From contig QNEG01000011.1 in assembly GCA_003645115.1 (NCBI GenBank), positions 1 to 13,992 of the forward strand: a stretch of 13,992 nt of DNA. Direction: 5' to 3'. Made by a program: the position numbers and the translations under genes. This stretch comes from a bacterium (lineage in GTDB: Bacteria; UBP14; UBA6098; B30-G16). This document shows, piece after piece, positions 8,101 through 13,948 of the stretch. The stretch's first letter is position 1, and every line of letters begins with the position of its first letter. A model generated the notes under the pieces. That model saw only the letters and a list, made by a program, of their open reading frames with translations, searched no databases and had not been told where the DNA came from.

Positions 8101-8973
8101 GAAACCCAGACCGGCTACCATAGCTTCCCAGACCAATGTGTCTCTATCCCAGCTCAGTGGAGCATCGCCCCAGGTATATACAATTGTATCGCCATCGGGA
8201 GTAATAATAGTCAACTCGAATGATGTGCTATCCACTCCAGCGATATCATCGGTAAGCGGAATCTGAATAGTGGGAGTTAAATCTCGGACACTTGCGCCCA
8301 TAGGTGGAACCGGTTCTGTCAATACTGGCGGAATAGTGTCCATAATGAAACTGCACACCAAAGGCATCGATGCCACATTTCCCAGTGTATCGGCTACACG
8401 AAGCACCGAAATATTTACTGTATCTCCATGACTATACCAGGTCGATGGAATAAAATATACCAGCGAATCCTCCAATAATATTACTTCTGGGTCAGAAATT
8501 GTATAAGTTATTCCCTCCACACTGATTTGTAAAGTGGTGTCATCGATACCATTTTCATCGAATAATTCGATAATAATAAATGTATCTGTGCAGGCGACTA
8601 TTGCGCCACATTCTGGTGGGAATATAGTATAAGCTTCTGGTGGGTCGGTCTCTGCCAACACTGTGAAACCATCCAATAATGTGTCTGCATCACCGCTGGG
8701 ATTGGTAACTATCACATCTCGGGGACCCAATAATGCGGATGGAGAAATGGAAATATCAACATTGATAAGAGCAGGAGTAAAAAAAGTGACACCAGTAATA
8801 GAAATTCCGGTGCCAAAATCTGCGGTCGGAGTATCCACGAAACCACTGCCGAAAATCGTGATAGTGATATTCTCACCCTGCGAACCAGTATTAGGAGATA
8901 TACTCCCGATAGTCGGTGTCTGCCCGAACAATGTGGCAGTTAGCAATATTAAAATCGATATACAATTCTTCAT
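5116..8973 (-). CDS. Large surface protein: TIG, VWA and repeated Ig-like domains with CHU_C-like sorting tail
   Basis: A 1285-aa exported multidomain protein. Order: signal peptide (about 1-17); IPT/TIG domain (about 20-106, IGSISPNTGSQGENITITI); two Ig-like modules (about 111-325, each opening with a D..PP hinge); VWA domain (about 398-600) with MIDAS-type D404-I-T-G-S408, GGGGDGPE (470-477) and Asp505 in MVTDAPPHY; then further Ig-like modules (about 640-1195), some of SbsA/Big type. D910-I-D-G-D-V-D is a Ca-binding-like loop, and cysteines cluster at 951-969. The C-terminus (1204-1285, ILTPNGDGYNDV, HIYDLDGEEIW, RAGIYLYSI) matches the gliding-motility/type IX type B-like or FlgD-like fold. 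VWA plus Ig arrays usually mean adhesion or protein binding at the surface; the ligand is unknown. GGAGG (8984-8980) and a strong promoter support the start. It is first in a likely operon with the two secreted proteins that follow. A run of eight G falls within the VWA coding sequence. Confidence 0.88.
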   Translation of the reverse strand: MKNCISILILLTATLFGQTPTIGSISPNTGSQGENITITIFGSGFVDTPTADFGTGISITGVTFFTPALINVDISISPSALLGPRDVIVTNPSGDADTLLDGFTVLAETDPPEAYTIFPPECGAIVACTDTFIIIELFDENGIDDTTLQISVEGITYTISDPEVILLEDSLVYFIPSTWYSHGDTVNISVLRVADTLGNVASMPLVCSFIMDTIPPVLTEPVPPMGASVRDLTPTIQIPLTDDIAGVDSTSFELTIITPDGDTIVYTWGDAPLSWDRDTLVWEAMVAGLGFEEDETLRICFSASDLVESEHCGPNSMDTCWFIWFHVPPPADIDLIIDRIYTDQFPLLSAFCLVMDEYDNTIVGLEEENFTVDEDYGTGWINQYPIIAYLRGGGGMADIVFCVDITGSMYSMADDVVEGLGDFAESLAVAGISYRLGLNTFGDSVYFPYGYDLTGDVSIFTSWVEDLVFGGGGDGPEVSLDAIMEAVDSMNYRHGATIVIIMVTDAPPHYVGDPWHSGGPCPFSSYTPEMVLANLLEHRVLNFIVADTSSWTWYPYDGEHYHTLTEETGGEFFPWSGPGDFELILPLIAEAVRGGYMVTWSSARPTADCAMRDVKIRAETEGIGGTIADEDEDEYRAPCSPIAAIVEPQPDTWTSDSLQNVIMNFSELDDSVNENSIQFVVNSTIHTPSTSPQLDYTHPTLRWTPATPFSNNQWINVELSRLMDSQGNLPFSGPIHWHFRVDLMPPKIDNQSPAEGEIITTHQPIICFDIWDDESGLNWDGLLVGIDCRESRTDWPPLLTTLSTSSPGVNVSGRRFCWDPSVEGYEFYDRDTVCVSLLRAFDSPDYGEPNELHDSLSRWCFYIPDDDTLCPEFSELDPDSSTQLPANTPFSIQSLIEDESGVWNAWIEYDIDGDVDDGSFQVDSMFPQAGDLFSASMAGQSETTDFVYRVCACDADTDNLEYADTSCCCSDVMPLYFGFGPQAEIILPDSGEVSTNRDQQIVIRIYDDDAGFDPTTVQLKVNGVIYSYGPEFSFIADTVFFTPPPSGYFADGESVEVALISADDSSGHHLRGEYRWKFFVDLTPPVITNTDPVEGQILEDNHYDLVFDLKDLWRRVDSSSLVIQVNDRVFNYGDPGVVWDVGTETVRLIPENAEPELVYPNGDTVCATLTCTDIPPDYGEPNSIEEFELCFIFAVTSCDCRPTILTPNGDGYNDVAYFQYPRMMFGNGIIHIYDLDGEEIWTSPPGATTWECQSATGHTVRAGIYLYSIEVDGEIVCSGSVTVIR

Positions 8974-8979
8974 TATAAT

Positions 8980-9037
8980 CCTCCGATTTGTATATTCATT
9001 ATATAAATAATATACTGAAAAATAAATATTATGTCAA
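8980..9037 (-). promoter_or_regulatory. Strong sigma70-like promoter and ribosome site for the surface-protein operon
   Basis: On the minus strand a perfect TTGACA (9037-9032) is followed after exactly 17 nt by TATATT (9014-9009, 5 of 6 to consensus). Transcription would start near 9002. GGAGG (8984-8980) lies 6 nt before the ATG. This is the best promoter in the window and drives the leftward genes beginning with the 1285-aa protein. Confidence 0.7.
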
Positions 9038-9051
9038 TGGACAATCTTAAA

Positions 9052-9081
9052 TTGTAGAAAAAAACTTGTGTTTTCTATAAA
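9052..9081 (+). promoter_or_regulatory. Possible promoter for the rightward DJ-1 family gene
   Basis: TTGTAG (9052-9057), an 18-nt spacer and TATAAA (9076-9081) lie upstream of the ATG at 9103. The -35 is poor (3 of 6). The leader would be only about 15 nt and has no Shine-Dalgarno. The tract is very A-rich, so chance matches are easy. Some rightward promoter must lie in this 129-bp divergent gap. Confidence 0.3.
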
Positions 9082-9102
9082 AAAAATTAGGTTTTAACCA
9101 AT

Positions 9103-9765
9103 ATGAAAAATATTGGATTGATAATTTCTGGTATAGGCTATGAAGATGGTAGTTCAATTTGGGATATCGCCTATATACTTCGCCAACTGGAGATAGCGAA
9201 TGCAAAGCCGATACCCTTGGTTCCCCGTGAAAGCGTGGAACGAAAGATACCGGGTTTGCGAAGGAAACAGACCCCGATAAGAGATTTTAGGCAAGAGGGT
9301 CAACTTATAGTGCGAGGAGAAGTTTATTATATAGACGAGTTCGAACATAGAGAACTCGACGCATTAATTATTCCCGGGGGGAAAGGACCTGTATCCGTGT
9401 TATCATCCATACTTCGGGATGGCAGCGAGGCTTTGGTGCTCCCTGAAATTCGAGAGTTTGTGGCGGGTATTTATGCTCGAAAAAAACCACTGGCAGGAAT
9501 AGGTTATGGCGCCAGCTTAATCGCATTTATTCTGAGAGCGAGCGTAAATACAATAATCACAGTCGGCGATGATACTCAAATGATAGAATTTCTAAAACGA
9601 ATAGGGACAGATGTAATCAAGGTTCAACCCGACGAGGTAGTATTCGATGAGGAAAACAATATCTTATCTACTCCGGGGACAAATCCGAATTCGAGTCTTT
9701 ATCGAGCATCGCAGGGTATCGAAATGCTGGTAAAAGAAGTAGCAAATATAAAAGTCAATCCATAA
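9103..9765 (+). CDS. DJ-1/PfpI family protein, ElbB-like, catalytic cysteine absent
   Basis: A 220-aa cytosolic protein of the glutamine amidotransferase-like DJ-1/PfpI superfamily. The N-terminus IGLIISG.GYEDGSSIWD matches the ElbB group (GVILSGCG..DGSEIHE), and ALIIPGGKGP (87-96) and IGYGAS (133-138) sit where the glycine loop and nucleophile elbow belong. In ElbB the elbow carries the active-site Cys (LICIAP). Here that position is Gly134, and the whole protein has no cysteine. The supporting acidic residue of DJ-1 appears as Asp21. Glyoxalase or deglycase chemistry as known for ElbB/DJ-1 is therefore unlikely unless another residue serves; a binding or regulatory role is equally possible. 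The ATG fits the family N-terminus although no ribosome site is seen. It is 17 nt upstream of the fumarase alpha gene, so the two are probably co-transcribed. Confidence 0.82.
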   Translation: MKNIGLIISGIGYEDGSSIWDIAYILRQLEIANAKPIPLVPRESVERKIPGLRRKQTPIRDFRQEGQLIVRGEVYYIDEFEHRELDALIIPGGKGPVSVLSSILRDGSEALVLPEIREFVAGIYARKKPLAGIGYGASLIAFILRASVNTIITVGDDTQMIEFLKRIGTDVIKVQPDEVVFDEENNILSTPGTNPNSSLYRASQGIEMLVKEVANIKVNP

Positions 9766-9769
9766 TCGA

Positions 9770-9776
9770 GGGGAGG
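9770..9776 (+). promoter_or_regulatory. Strong ribosome binding site of the fumarase alpha gene
   Basis: GGGGAGG lies 6 nt before the ATG at 9783 and 4 nt after the stop of the preceding gene. It is one of the strongest ribosome sites in the window and contrasts with the SD-less start of the first gene of the same operon. Confidence 0.7.
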
Positions 9777-9782
9777 AAAACT

Positions 9783-10628
9783 ATGAGAGAAATCGATGTG
9801 AATACTATTTCCAAGGCAGTATCAAAACTTGCTATGGAATCCAATTATCTAATTCCCGATGATGTTCGCAAGAGAATAGAAGATATGTATGAAATCGAGG
9901 AGTCGCCTGTGGGTCGAGCAATACTGGAACAGATTCTCAAGAATCAGGATATTTCTGCGGAGGAAAATATGCCACTATGCCAGGATACTGGATTTGCAGT
10001 GGTATATGTAGAAATCGGACAGGATGTCCATCTGACTGGCGGTGATATTAAAGATGCGATAGGTGCTGGTGTCGCTGAGGGTTATACCAATGGATATCTT
10101 CGCAAATCTATATTGACAGACCCACTAAAACGAGAACCGAACAGTGGTGATAACACTCCACCAGTGATATGGATGGATATAGTCCCTGGAGATAAGATAA
10201 AGATAAAATTTGCTCCCAAAGGTGGTGGTAGTGAGAATATGAGTCGGATACAGATGCTTCGACCCTCCGATGGAGTGGAAGGATTTAAAAAATTTGTAGT
10301 GGATGCAGTAATTTCGGCAGGCGGAAATCCTTGTCCACCCGTAGTAGTCGGAGTCGGAGTTGGCGGGACTTTCGATAAATGCGCTTGGTTATCCAAAAAA
10401 GCATTGCTCAGAAATATCGGTGAAAGAAACAACGACCCCTATTATGCCAAACTGGAAACAGAATTGCTCGCCGAAATTAACAAAAGTGGCATAGGTCCAA
10501 TGGGATTAGGTGGAAATACTACTGCGCTGGAGGTATTCATCGAGCAATATCCACTTCACATTGCCACATTCCCGGTAGCAGTTAACTTAAATTGTCATGC
10601 GGCGCGACATAAAGAAATCATAATTTAA
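9783..10628 (+). CDS. Class I fumarate hydratase / tartrate dehydratase alpha subunit
   Basis: A 281-aa Fe-S hydro-lyase subunit, the usual length for the alpha chain of two-subunit class I fumarases (TtdA/FumA N-terminal family). Three cysteines sit in family contexts to hold a [4Fe-4S] cluster: Cys66 in PLCQDTGFAVVYVEIG, Cys200 in GGTFDKCAWLSKKALLR, and Cys271 in NLNCHAARHKEI. GGGSENMSR (148-155) and GIGPMGLGGNTTAL (236-249) are also conserved family blocks. With a beta subunit it would convert fumarate and malate in the TCA cycle; some relatives act on tartrate and the sequence does not decide. Oddly, no beta subunit gene follows: the next gene is a potassium transporter. The partner must be elsewhere in the genome. 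The start is fixed by a strong ribosome site. Confidence 0.92.
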   Translation: MREIDVNTISKAVSKLAMESNYLIPDDVRKRIEDMYEIEESPVGRAILEQILKNQDISAEENMPLCQDTGFAVVYVEIGQDVHLTGGDIKDAIGAGVAEGYTNGYLRKSILTDPLKREPNSGDNTPPVIWMDIVPGDKIKIKFAPKGGGSENMSRIQMLRPSDGVEGFKKFVVDAVISAGGNPCPPVVVGVGVGGTFDKCAWLSKKALLRNIGERNNDPYYAKLETELLAEINKSGIGPMGLGGNTTALEVFIEQYPLHIATFPVAVNLNCHAARHKEIII

Positions 10629-10666
10629 TATCAAAATGGTAAATATATTTCGGTGATAATAGAAAA

Positions 10667-12415
10667 ATGCCAGCTAAACCCAAACATAATTGGTTGAAAT
10701 ACTATATGTTCATAATTGCATTTCTGGCATTTTTCACTCTGGTAATCCGACCGGGATTAGAATTAAGCAAAAAATGGGATATACTATGGCTGGCGATAGA
10801 TACATTGATTATCCTATCGTTTTTGATGAATTTTTTGCTTCGTTTTATTTGGTCCACCAGCAAGAAAAAATTTCTTTACAGTAATAAACTGGAAACTGCA
10901 ATTATATTCATTTTCCTTACTCAATTAGCGATAATCACTCTATTCTGGAGCTATCCTGAAATACGGTTGACAATTAGTCAATTTGGGATAGTATCGATAA
11001 CAAAGATATACATAATAATGGCGCAGATATTCATTTTACTGGGTTTAATAAGTCAATTAGGACAAATAAATGCTCGTATCGCTACTTTGCCACTGCCACC
11101 ATCGCTGCTATTTATGGGCAGTTTTTTAACCGTGATTATTATCGGAACTATATTATTACTATTGCCGGGAGCGACCAAGCAGGGAATAAAATTTATCGAT
11201 GCTCTTTTCACGGCAGCATCGGCAACCTGCGTAACCGGGCTTATAGTGGTGCCTACAGGGTCTTTCTTTACCAGATATGGACATACTGTGATATTAGTGC
11301 TGATTCAAATCGGTGGATTAGGTTTGATGACTTTTGCCACTTTTGCCGCATTGATTTTACGCGGAGAAATCGGTATCAAGGAGAGAATGGTGGTGGGTGA
11401 TATATTGAATATGAAAACGATGAATAAGATAAAATCGTTAGTCGGTGCAATAATTGGATTTACTATAACGCTGGAGATTATCGGAACTCTTTTTCTATAT
11501 TTCGCGTTGGATGGTTACCACAATCTCACCACAGGAAAATTATATTTCTCGATGTTTCATTCGGTTAGTGCATTTTGCAATGCCGGTTTCTCGCTCTGGG
11601 ATGATAATCTGGTCCATTTTGTGAATAACCCACTGGGTTCGATTACAGTTATGACTTTGATAGTAATTGGTGGAATCGGTTTCATCGTCCTGGCGGACTA
11701 TTGGCAATATTTCAAGTTGCGATTGCTGAGAAAACCGCCACCATACATCAGAATTCACAGTAAATTAGCGGTGATAGTTACTGTTATTTTGATATTATCT
11801 GGAGCGATTATTTTTTATCTGCTGGAAATAGATGGTCGATTGGCGCCGTTAAGCTCCGGATTACGATGGATTGCCGCTTTCTTCCATTCCATTACTCCAA
11901 GAACCGCAGGATTTAATACACTGGATACATCGGCATTATCCCCTGCCACATTATTTATGCTAATAATATTTATGTTCATCGGTGCATCACCCGGTTCTAC
12001 TGGTGGCGGTATTAAGACCACTACTTTGGGTGTCCTCGCACTTATGATAATTTCAAGAATTAGAGGTGATGAAAAAATACATATATTCGGCAGGAATATA
12101 CCACATCTGATAATAATCGGTGCAGCTATGGTATTATTTCTGGGACTCGCTGTGGTATCGGCGGGAGTATTCTTTTTGACCATTTTCGAGCCCAATACTC
12201 CGCTGATGGACTTGTTATTCGAGGAAATGTCCGCTTTCGGAACGGTAGGATTGTCCACAGGAATAACACCATCTCTTTCTATTCCAGCAAAACTGGTGAT
12301 TATAATTACAATGTTTCTGGGCAGAATCGGACCACTGACATTTTTAACTGCAGTGGTATTCAAAAAATACAAGAGTCGAATAAAATTGCCCGATGAAGAA
12401 GTAATGATAGGCTAA
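10667..12415 (+). CDS. trkH: TrkH/KtrB family K+ uptake membrane subunit with N-terminal extension
   Basis: A 582-aa inner-membrane protein forming the ion-conducting part of a Trk/Ktr potassium uptake system. The four M-P-M repeats show their filter segments: ATCVTGLIV (186-194), FCNAGFS (303-309), PRTAGFN (411-417) and FGTVGLSTG (524-532). GASPGSTGGGIKTTT (439-453) is the Gly-rich membrane loop typical of the family. Family members usually have about 445-485 aa. The extra length is at the N-terminus, where residues 1-140 hold about four hydrophobic segments (near 12-28, 38-60, 78-95 and 107-130) before the conserved core starts with LPLPPSLLF. The start ATG has GGTGA (10652-10656) 10 nt upstream. 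It lies 38 nt after the fumarase alpha gene and upstream of its regulatory partner. Confidence 0.93.
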   Translation: MPAKPKHNWLKYYMFIIAFLAFFTLVIRPGLELSKKWDILWLAIDTLIILSFLMNFLLRFIWSTSKKKFLYSNKLETAIIFIFLTQLAIITLFWSYPEIRLTISQFGIVSITKIYIIMAQIFILLGLISQLGQINARIATLPLPPSLLFMGSFLTVIIIGTILLLLPGATKQGIKFIDALFTAASATCVTGLIVVPTGSFFTRYGHTVILVLIQIGGLGLMTFATFAALILRGEIGIKERMVVGDILNMKTMNKIKSLVGAIIGFTITLEIIGTLFLYFALDGYHNLTTGKLYFSMFHSVSAFCNAGFSLWDDNLVHFVNNPLGSITVMTLIVIGGIGFIVLADYWQYFKLRLLRKPPPYIRIHSKLAVIVTVILILSGAIIFYLLEIDGRLAPLSSGLRWIAAFFHSITPRTAGFNTLDTSALSPATLFMLIIFMFIGASPGSTGGGIKTTTLGVLALMIISRIRGDEKIHIFGRNIPHLIIIGAAMVLFLGLAVVSAGVFFLTIFEPNTPLMDLLFEEMSAFGTVGLSTGITPSLSIPAKLVIIITMFLGRIGPLTFLTAVVFKKYKSRIKLPDEEVMIG

Positions 12416-12438
12416 TTTCTATAAGCCGATTTTTTACT

Positions 12439-12467
12439 TTGACTTTCCGGGACAATTGAGATAAACT
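12439..12467 (+). promoter_or_regulatory. Predicted promoter for trkA
   Basis: TTGACT (12439-12444) and TAAACT (12462-12467) are exactly 17 nt apart in the 89-bp gap after trkH. Transcription would begin near 12474, about 30 nt before the ATG, and the leader includes the GAGGG ribosome site (12496-12500). It would allow trkA to be expressed separately from trkH. Confidence 0.5.
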
Positions 12468-12504
12468 TATTTTGCAAATTAGATAAAATATAGTCGAGGG
12501 AAAA

Positions 12505-13170
12505 ATGCGTTATATAATATTCGGAGCAGGACTTTTTGGAAAAAGTATTGCCAAAAGATTGGTCGAACTGGGTGCCGAGGTTCATATAGTGGATCGCCAG
12601 GAAGAAGCATTGGAGTCGATAAAAGATTATGTGGCTGGAGCTATAATAGCCGAAAGCACAGAAAGGGAAGCTATTGTGGAGATAGTTAATAAAATTAATC
12701 CTGATGAGGCGATAATTTGTTTCGGTGAAAGTTTCGATGTCTCTTTGCTGTTAACTGTATATCTTCACGAGTTGGGAGTAAAACATATAATAGCTCGAGC
12801 ATCCAATCCTATGCAGGGGGAGATATTGCGCAGATTGGGTGTGAATTATGTAATATTGCCGGAAATTATCACAGCAGAACGGATGGGTGAATACTTGATT
12901 TTAGGAGAAAATGACCTGTTGACTCTGGATAACGAACATACTATCGCTCGGATTAAAGTCCCACCAAAAATCACTGGAAAGACTGTAGCGGAATTAAACA
13001 CAAAAAAATATGGAATAAAGATACTATTTATTCATCGAGAATATATGGAAAATGAATTATTTAAATTGATACAACCAGAAAACAATATCGAACTTACCGA
13101 AAATGATAATCTAATTTTGCTGGGGCACCCTAATAAATTAGCTCGATTCGTAAAACAGGTTCAATCATAG
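12505..13170 (+). CDS. trkA: TrkA/KtrA family K+ uptake regulatory (RCK) protein
   Basis: A 221-aa cytosolic gating subunit for the TrkH-type channel. Residues 1-125 form the Rossmann RCK_N domain with nucleotide-binding G7-A-G9-L-F-G12 and Asp30 at the end of the second strand, the usual NAD/ADP ribose contact. Residues about 135-220 form the RCK_C domain (ITGKTVAELNTKKYGI, NDNLILLG). One RCK_N plus one RCK_C is the KtrA size; E. coli TrkA has two copies of each. Binding of NAD(H) or ATP/ADP to such rings opens or closes the TrkH/KtrB pore. The start is supported by GAGGG 4 nt upstream. Its stop TAG directly abuts the stop of the convergent minus-strand gene. Confidence 0.93.
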   Translation: MRYIIFGAGLFGKSIAKRLVELGAEVHIVDRQEEALESIKDYVAGAIIAESTEREAIVEIVNKINPDEAIICFGESFDVSLLLTVYLHELGVKHIIARASNPMQGEILRRLGVNYVILPEIITAERMGEYLILGENDLLTLDNEHTIARIKVPPKITGKTVAELNTKKYGIKILFIHREYMENELFKLIQPENNIELTENDNLILLGHPNKLARFVKQVQS

Positions 13171-13581
13171 TTACCTCTGGACATCGTTTATCACATTCTT
13201 AAAACCATCCTTGTCCACTTCCCAGATATCCATCGTATTGTCATTGTCTATGTTACCTTTGATTTCTATTAGGTAATTATTTTCGTCGGCACGAACTATT
13301 TTCGCAGTATAATATTGCCCCAATCTGGGAGTAAATCGCAGTTTGCTCATACTGGATGCGTATTTGCCCTCCACAGCATAATAGGTATGTTGTTTGTTCA
13401 TCAGGATTTTGGCGAGTTGCTTAGCTTCCGATTGTTTCGCCGCAGCAATTTGAGAGTAAGGCTTATCGAAAACCTCCTCTTTAACTTTTTCGCTTGCTTT
13501 TTCTGCAGGCGGAGCAATTACTCCAACATATAAAAAATATCCTGCCAATATTATAATCAGTATCAGTAAAAACTTTTTCAT
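13171..13581 (-). CDS. Small membrane-anchored protein with pilin-like globular region
   Basis: A 136-aa protein with one N-terminal hydrophobic segment (residues 4-23, FLLILIIILAGYFLYVGVIA), a charged linker (25-50, alanine- and lysine-rich and probably helical), and a compact C-terminal region (50-136). The latter reads AKQLAKILMNKQHTYYAVEGKYASS...GNIDNDNTMDIWEVDKDG...NDV, a pattern familiar from major type IV pilin head domains, where residues after the N-terminal helix scan as A...K..L..I...Q.aYya..G.Ya and end with a GNID.D...D.W.ID loop. The prepilin peptidase motif (Gly followed by Phe-Thr-Leu-Ile-Glu) is missing. It may thus be an anchored pilin-like protein rather than a filament subunit. 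GGAGGG (13592-13587) lies 5 nt before the ATG and fixes the start. Confidence 0.75.
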   Translation of the reverse strand: MKKFLLILIIILAGYFLYVGVIAPPAEKASEKVKEEVFDKPYSQIAAAKQSEAKQLAKILMNKQHTYYAVEGKYASSMSKLRFTPRLGQYYTAKIVRADENNYLIEIKGNIDNDNTMDIWEVDKDGFKNVINDVQR

Positions 13582-13586
13582 AATTT

Positions 13587-13592
13587 CCCTCC
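13587..13592 (-). promoter_or_regulatory. Ribosome binding site of the pilin-like gene
   Basis: GGAGGG on the minus strand sits 5 nt before the ATG at 13581, confirming the start and therefore the lack of any upstream prepilin leader in frame. Confidence 0.65.
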
Positions 13593-13647
13593 TATGATAA
13601 AGTCTATTCCAATAAATATTGTTTCAATCATTACAGCAAAATAGAGT

Positions 13648-13935
13648 TTATCCGCCATCTCGATTAGTGCGACCACAAAGCAGTCTATTTATTTGCAACT
13701 GCTCGAAATTATTTCGTTTCACTGGCGATGACAAAATCCCCCAATTCTGCAAACTTAATAAAAAAGATGCAAAAACGATTGCTAATAGCAATACCAAATT
13801 ATTTAGCCTACGAAACTGATTTATATATCGTCTTTTATTCCTGCGTTTGCGAACTGGCGCCCAGTCGAGCAATTTTCCCTTCGGGATCGTCAATCCCAGC
13901 AAATCCTTTTCGATCATCATATAACATAGATGCAT
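13648..13935 (-). CDS. Small basic protein with one transmembrane segment, unknown function
   Basis: Up to 95 aa. I recognise no family. The N-terminal half is strongly basic (KGKLLDWAPVRKRRNKRRYINQFRR, about residues 20-43), followed by one transmembrane helix (about 46-62, LVLLLAIVFASFLLSL) and a short tail with no coiled coil. This orientation predicts N-in, C-out. The frame opens immediately after a TGA, so the ATG at 13935 is the longest option; Met6 or Met7 (13920 or 13917) are alternatives, and no clear ribosome site supports any of them. Size and layout resemble FtsL/FtsB-type small division proteins, but the heptad leucines expected there are missing. It is transcribed in the same direction as the pilin-like gene, 66 nt upstream of it. 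Reality of the gene is moderately supported by its protein-like composition. Confidence 0.5.
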   Translation of the reverse strand: MHLCYMMIEKDLLGLTIPKGKLLDWAPVRKRRNKRRYINQFRRLNNLVLLLAIVFASFLLSLQNWGILSSPVKRNNFEQLQINRLLCGRTNRDGG

Positions 13936-13948
13936 TCATCAGTATCTA

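Noticed and set aside
8974..9102. A small gene, tRNA or CRISPR-like repeat in the divergent gap
   Set aside because: The gap is only 129 bp and is accounted for by promoters in both directions. No repeats or cloverleaf pattern are visible.
11815..12372. 185-codon minus-strand open frame inside trkH
   Set aside because: Antisense to conserved TrkH filter and Gly-rich loop sequences; its composition is a mirror of the membrane-protein codons.
12409..12436. Possible terminator after trkH: GGCT/AGCC arms followed by T6
   Set aside because: The stem is only 4 bp with a 10-nt loop and includes the stop codon region. It is too weak to call as an intrinsic terminator.
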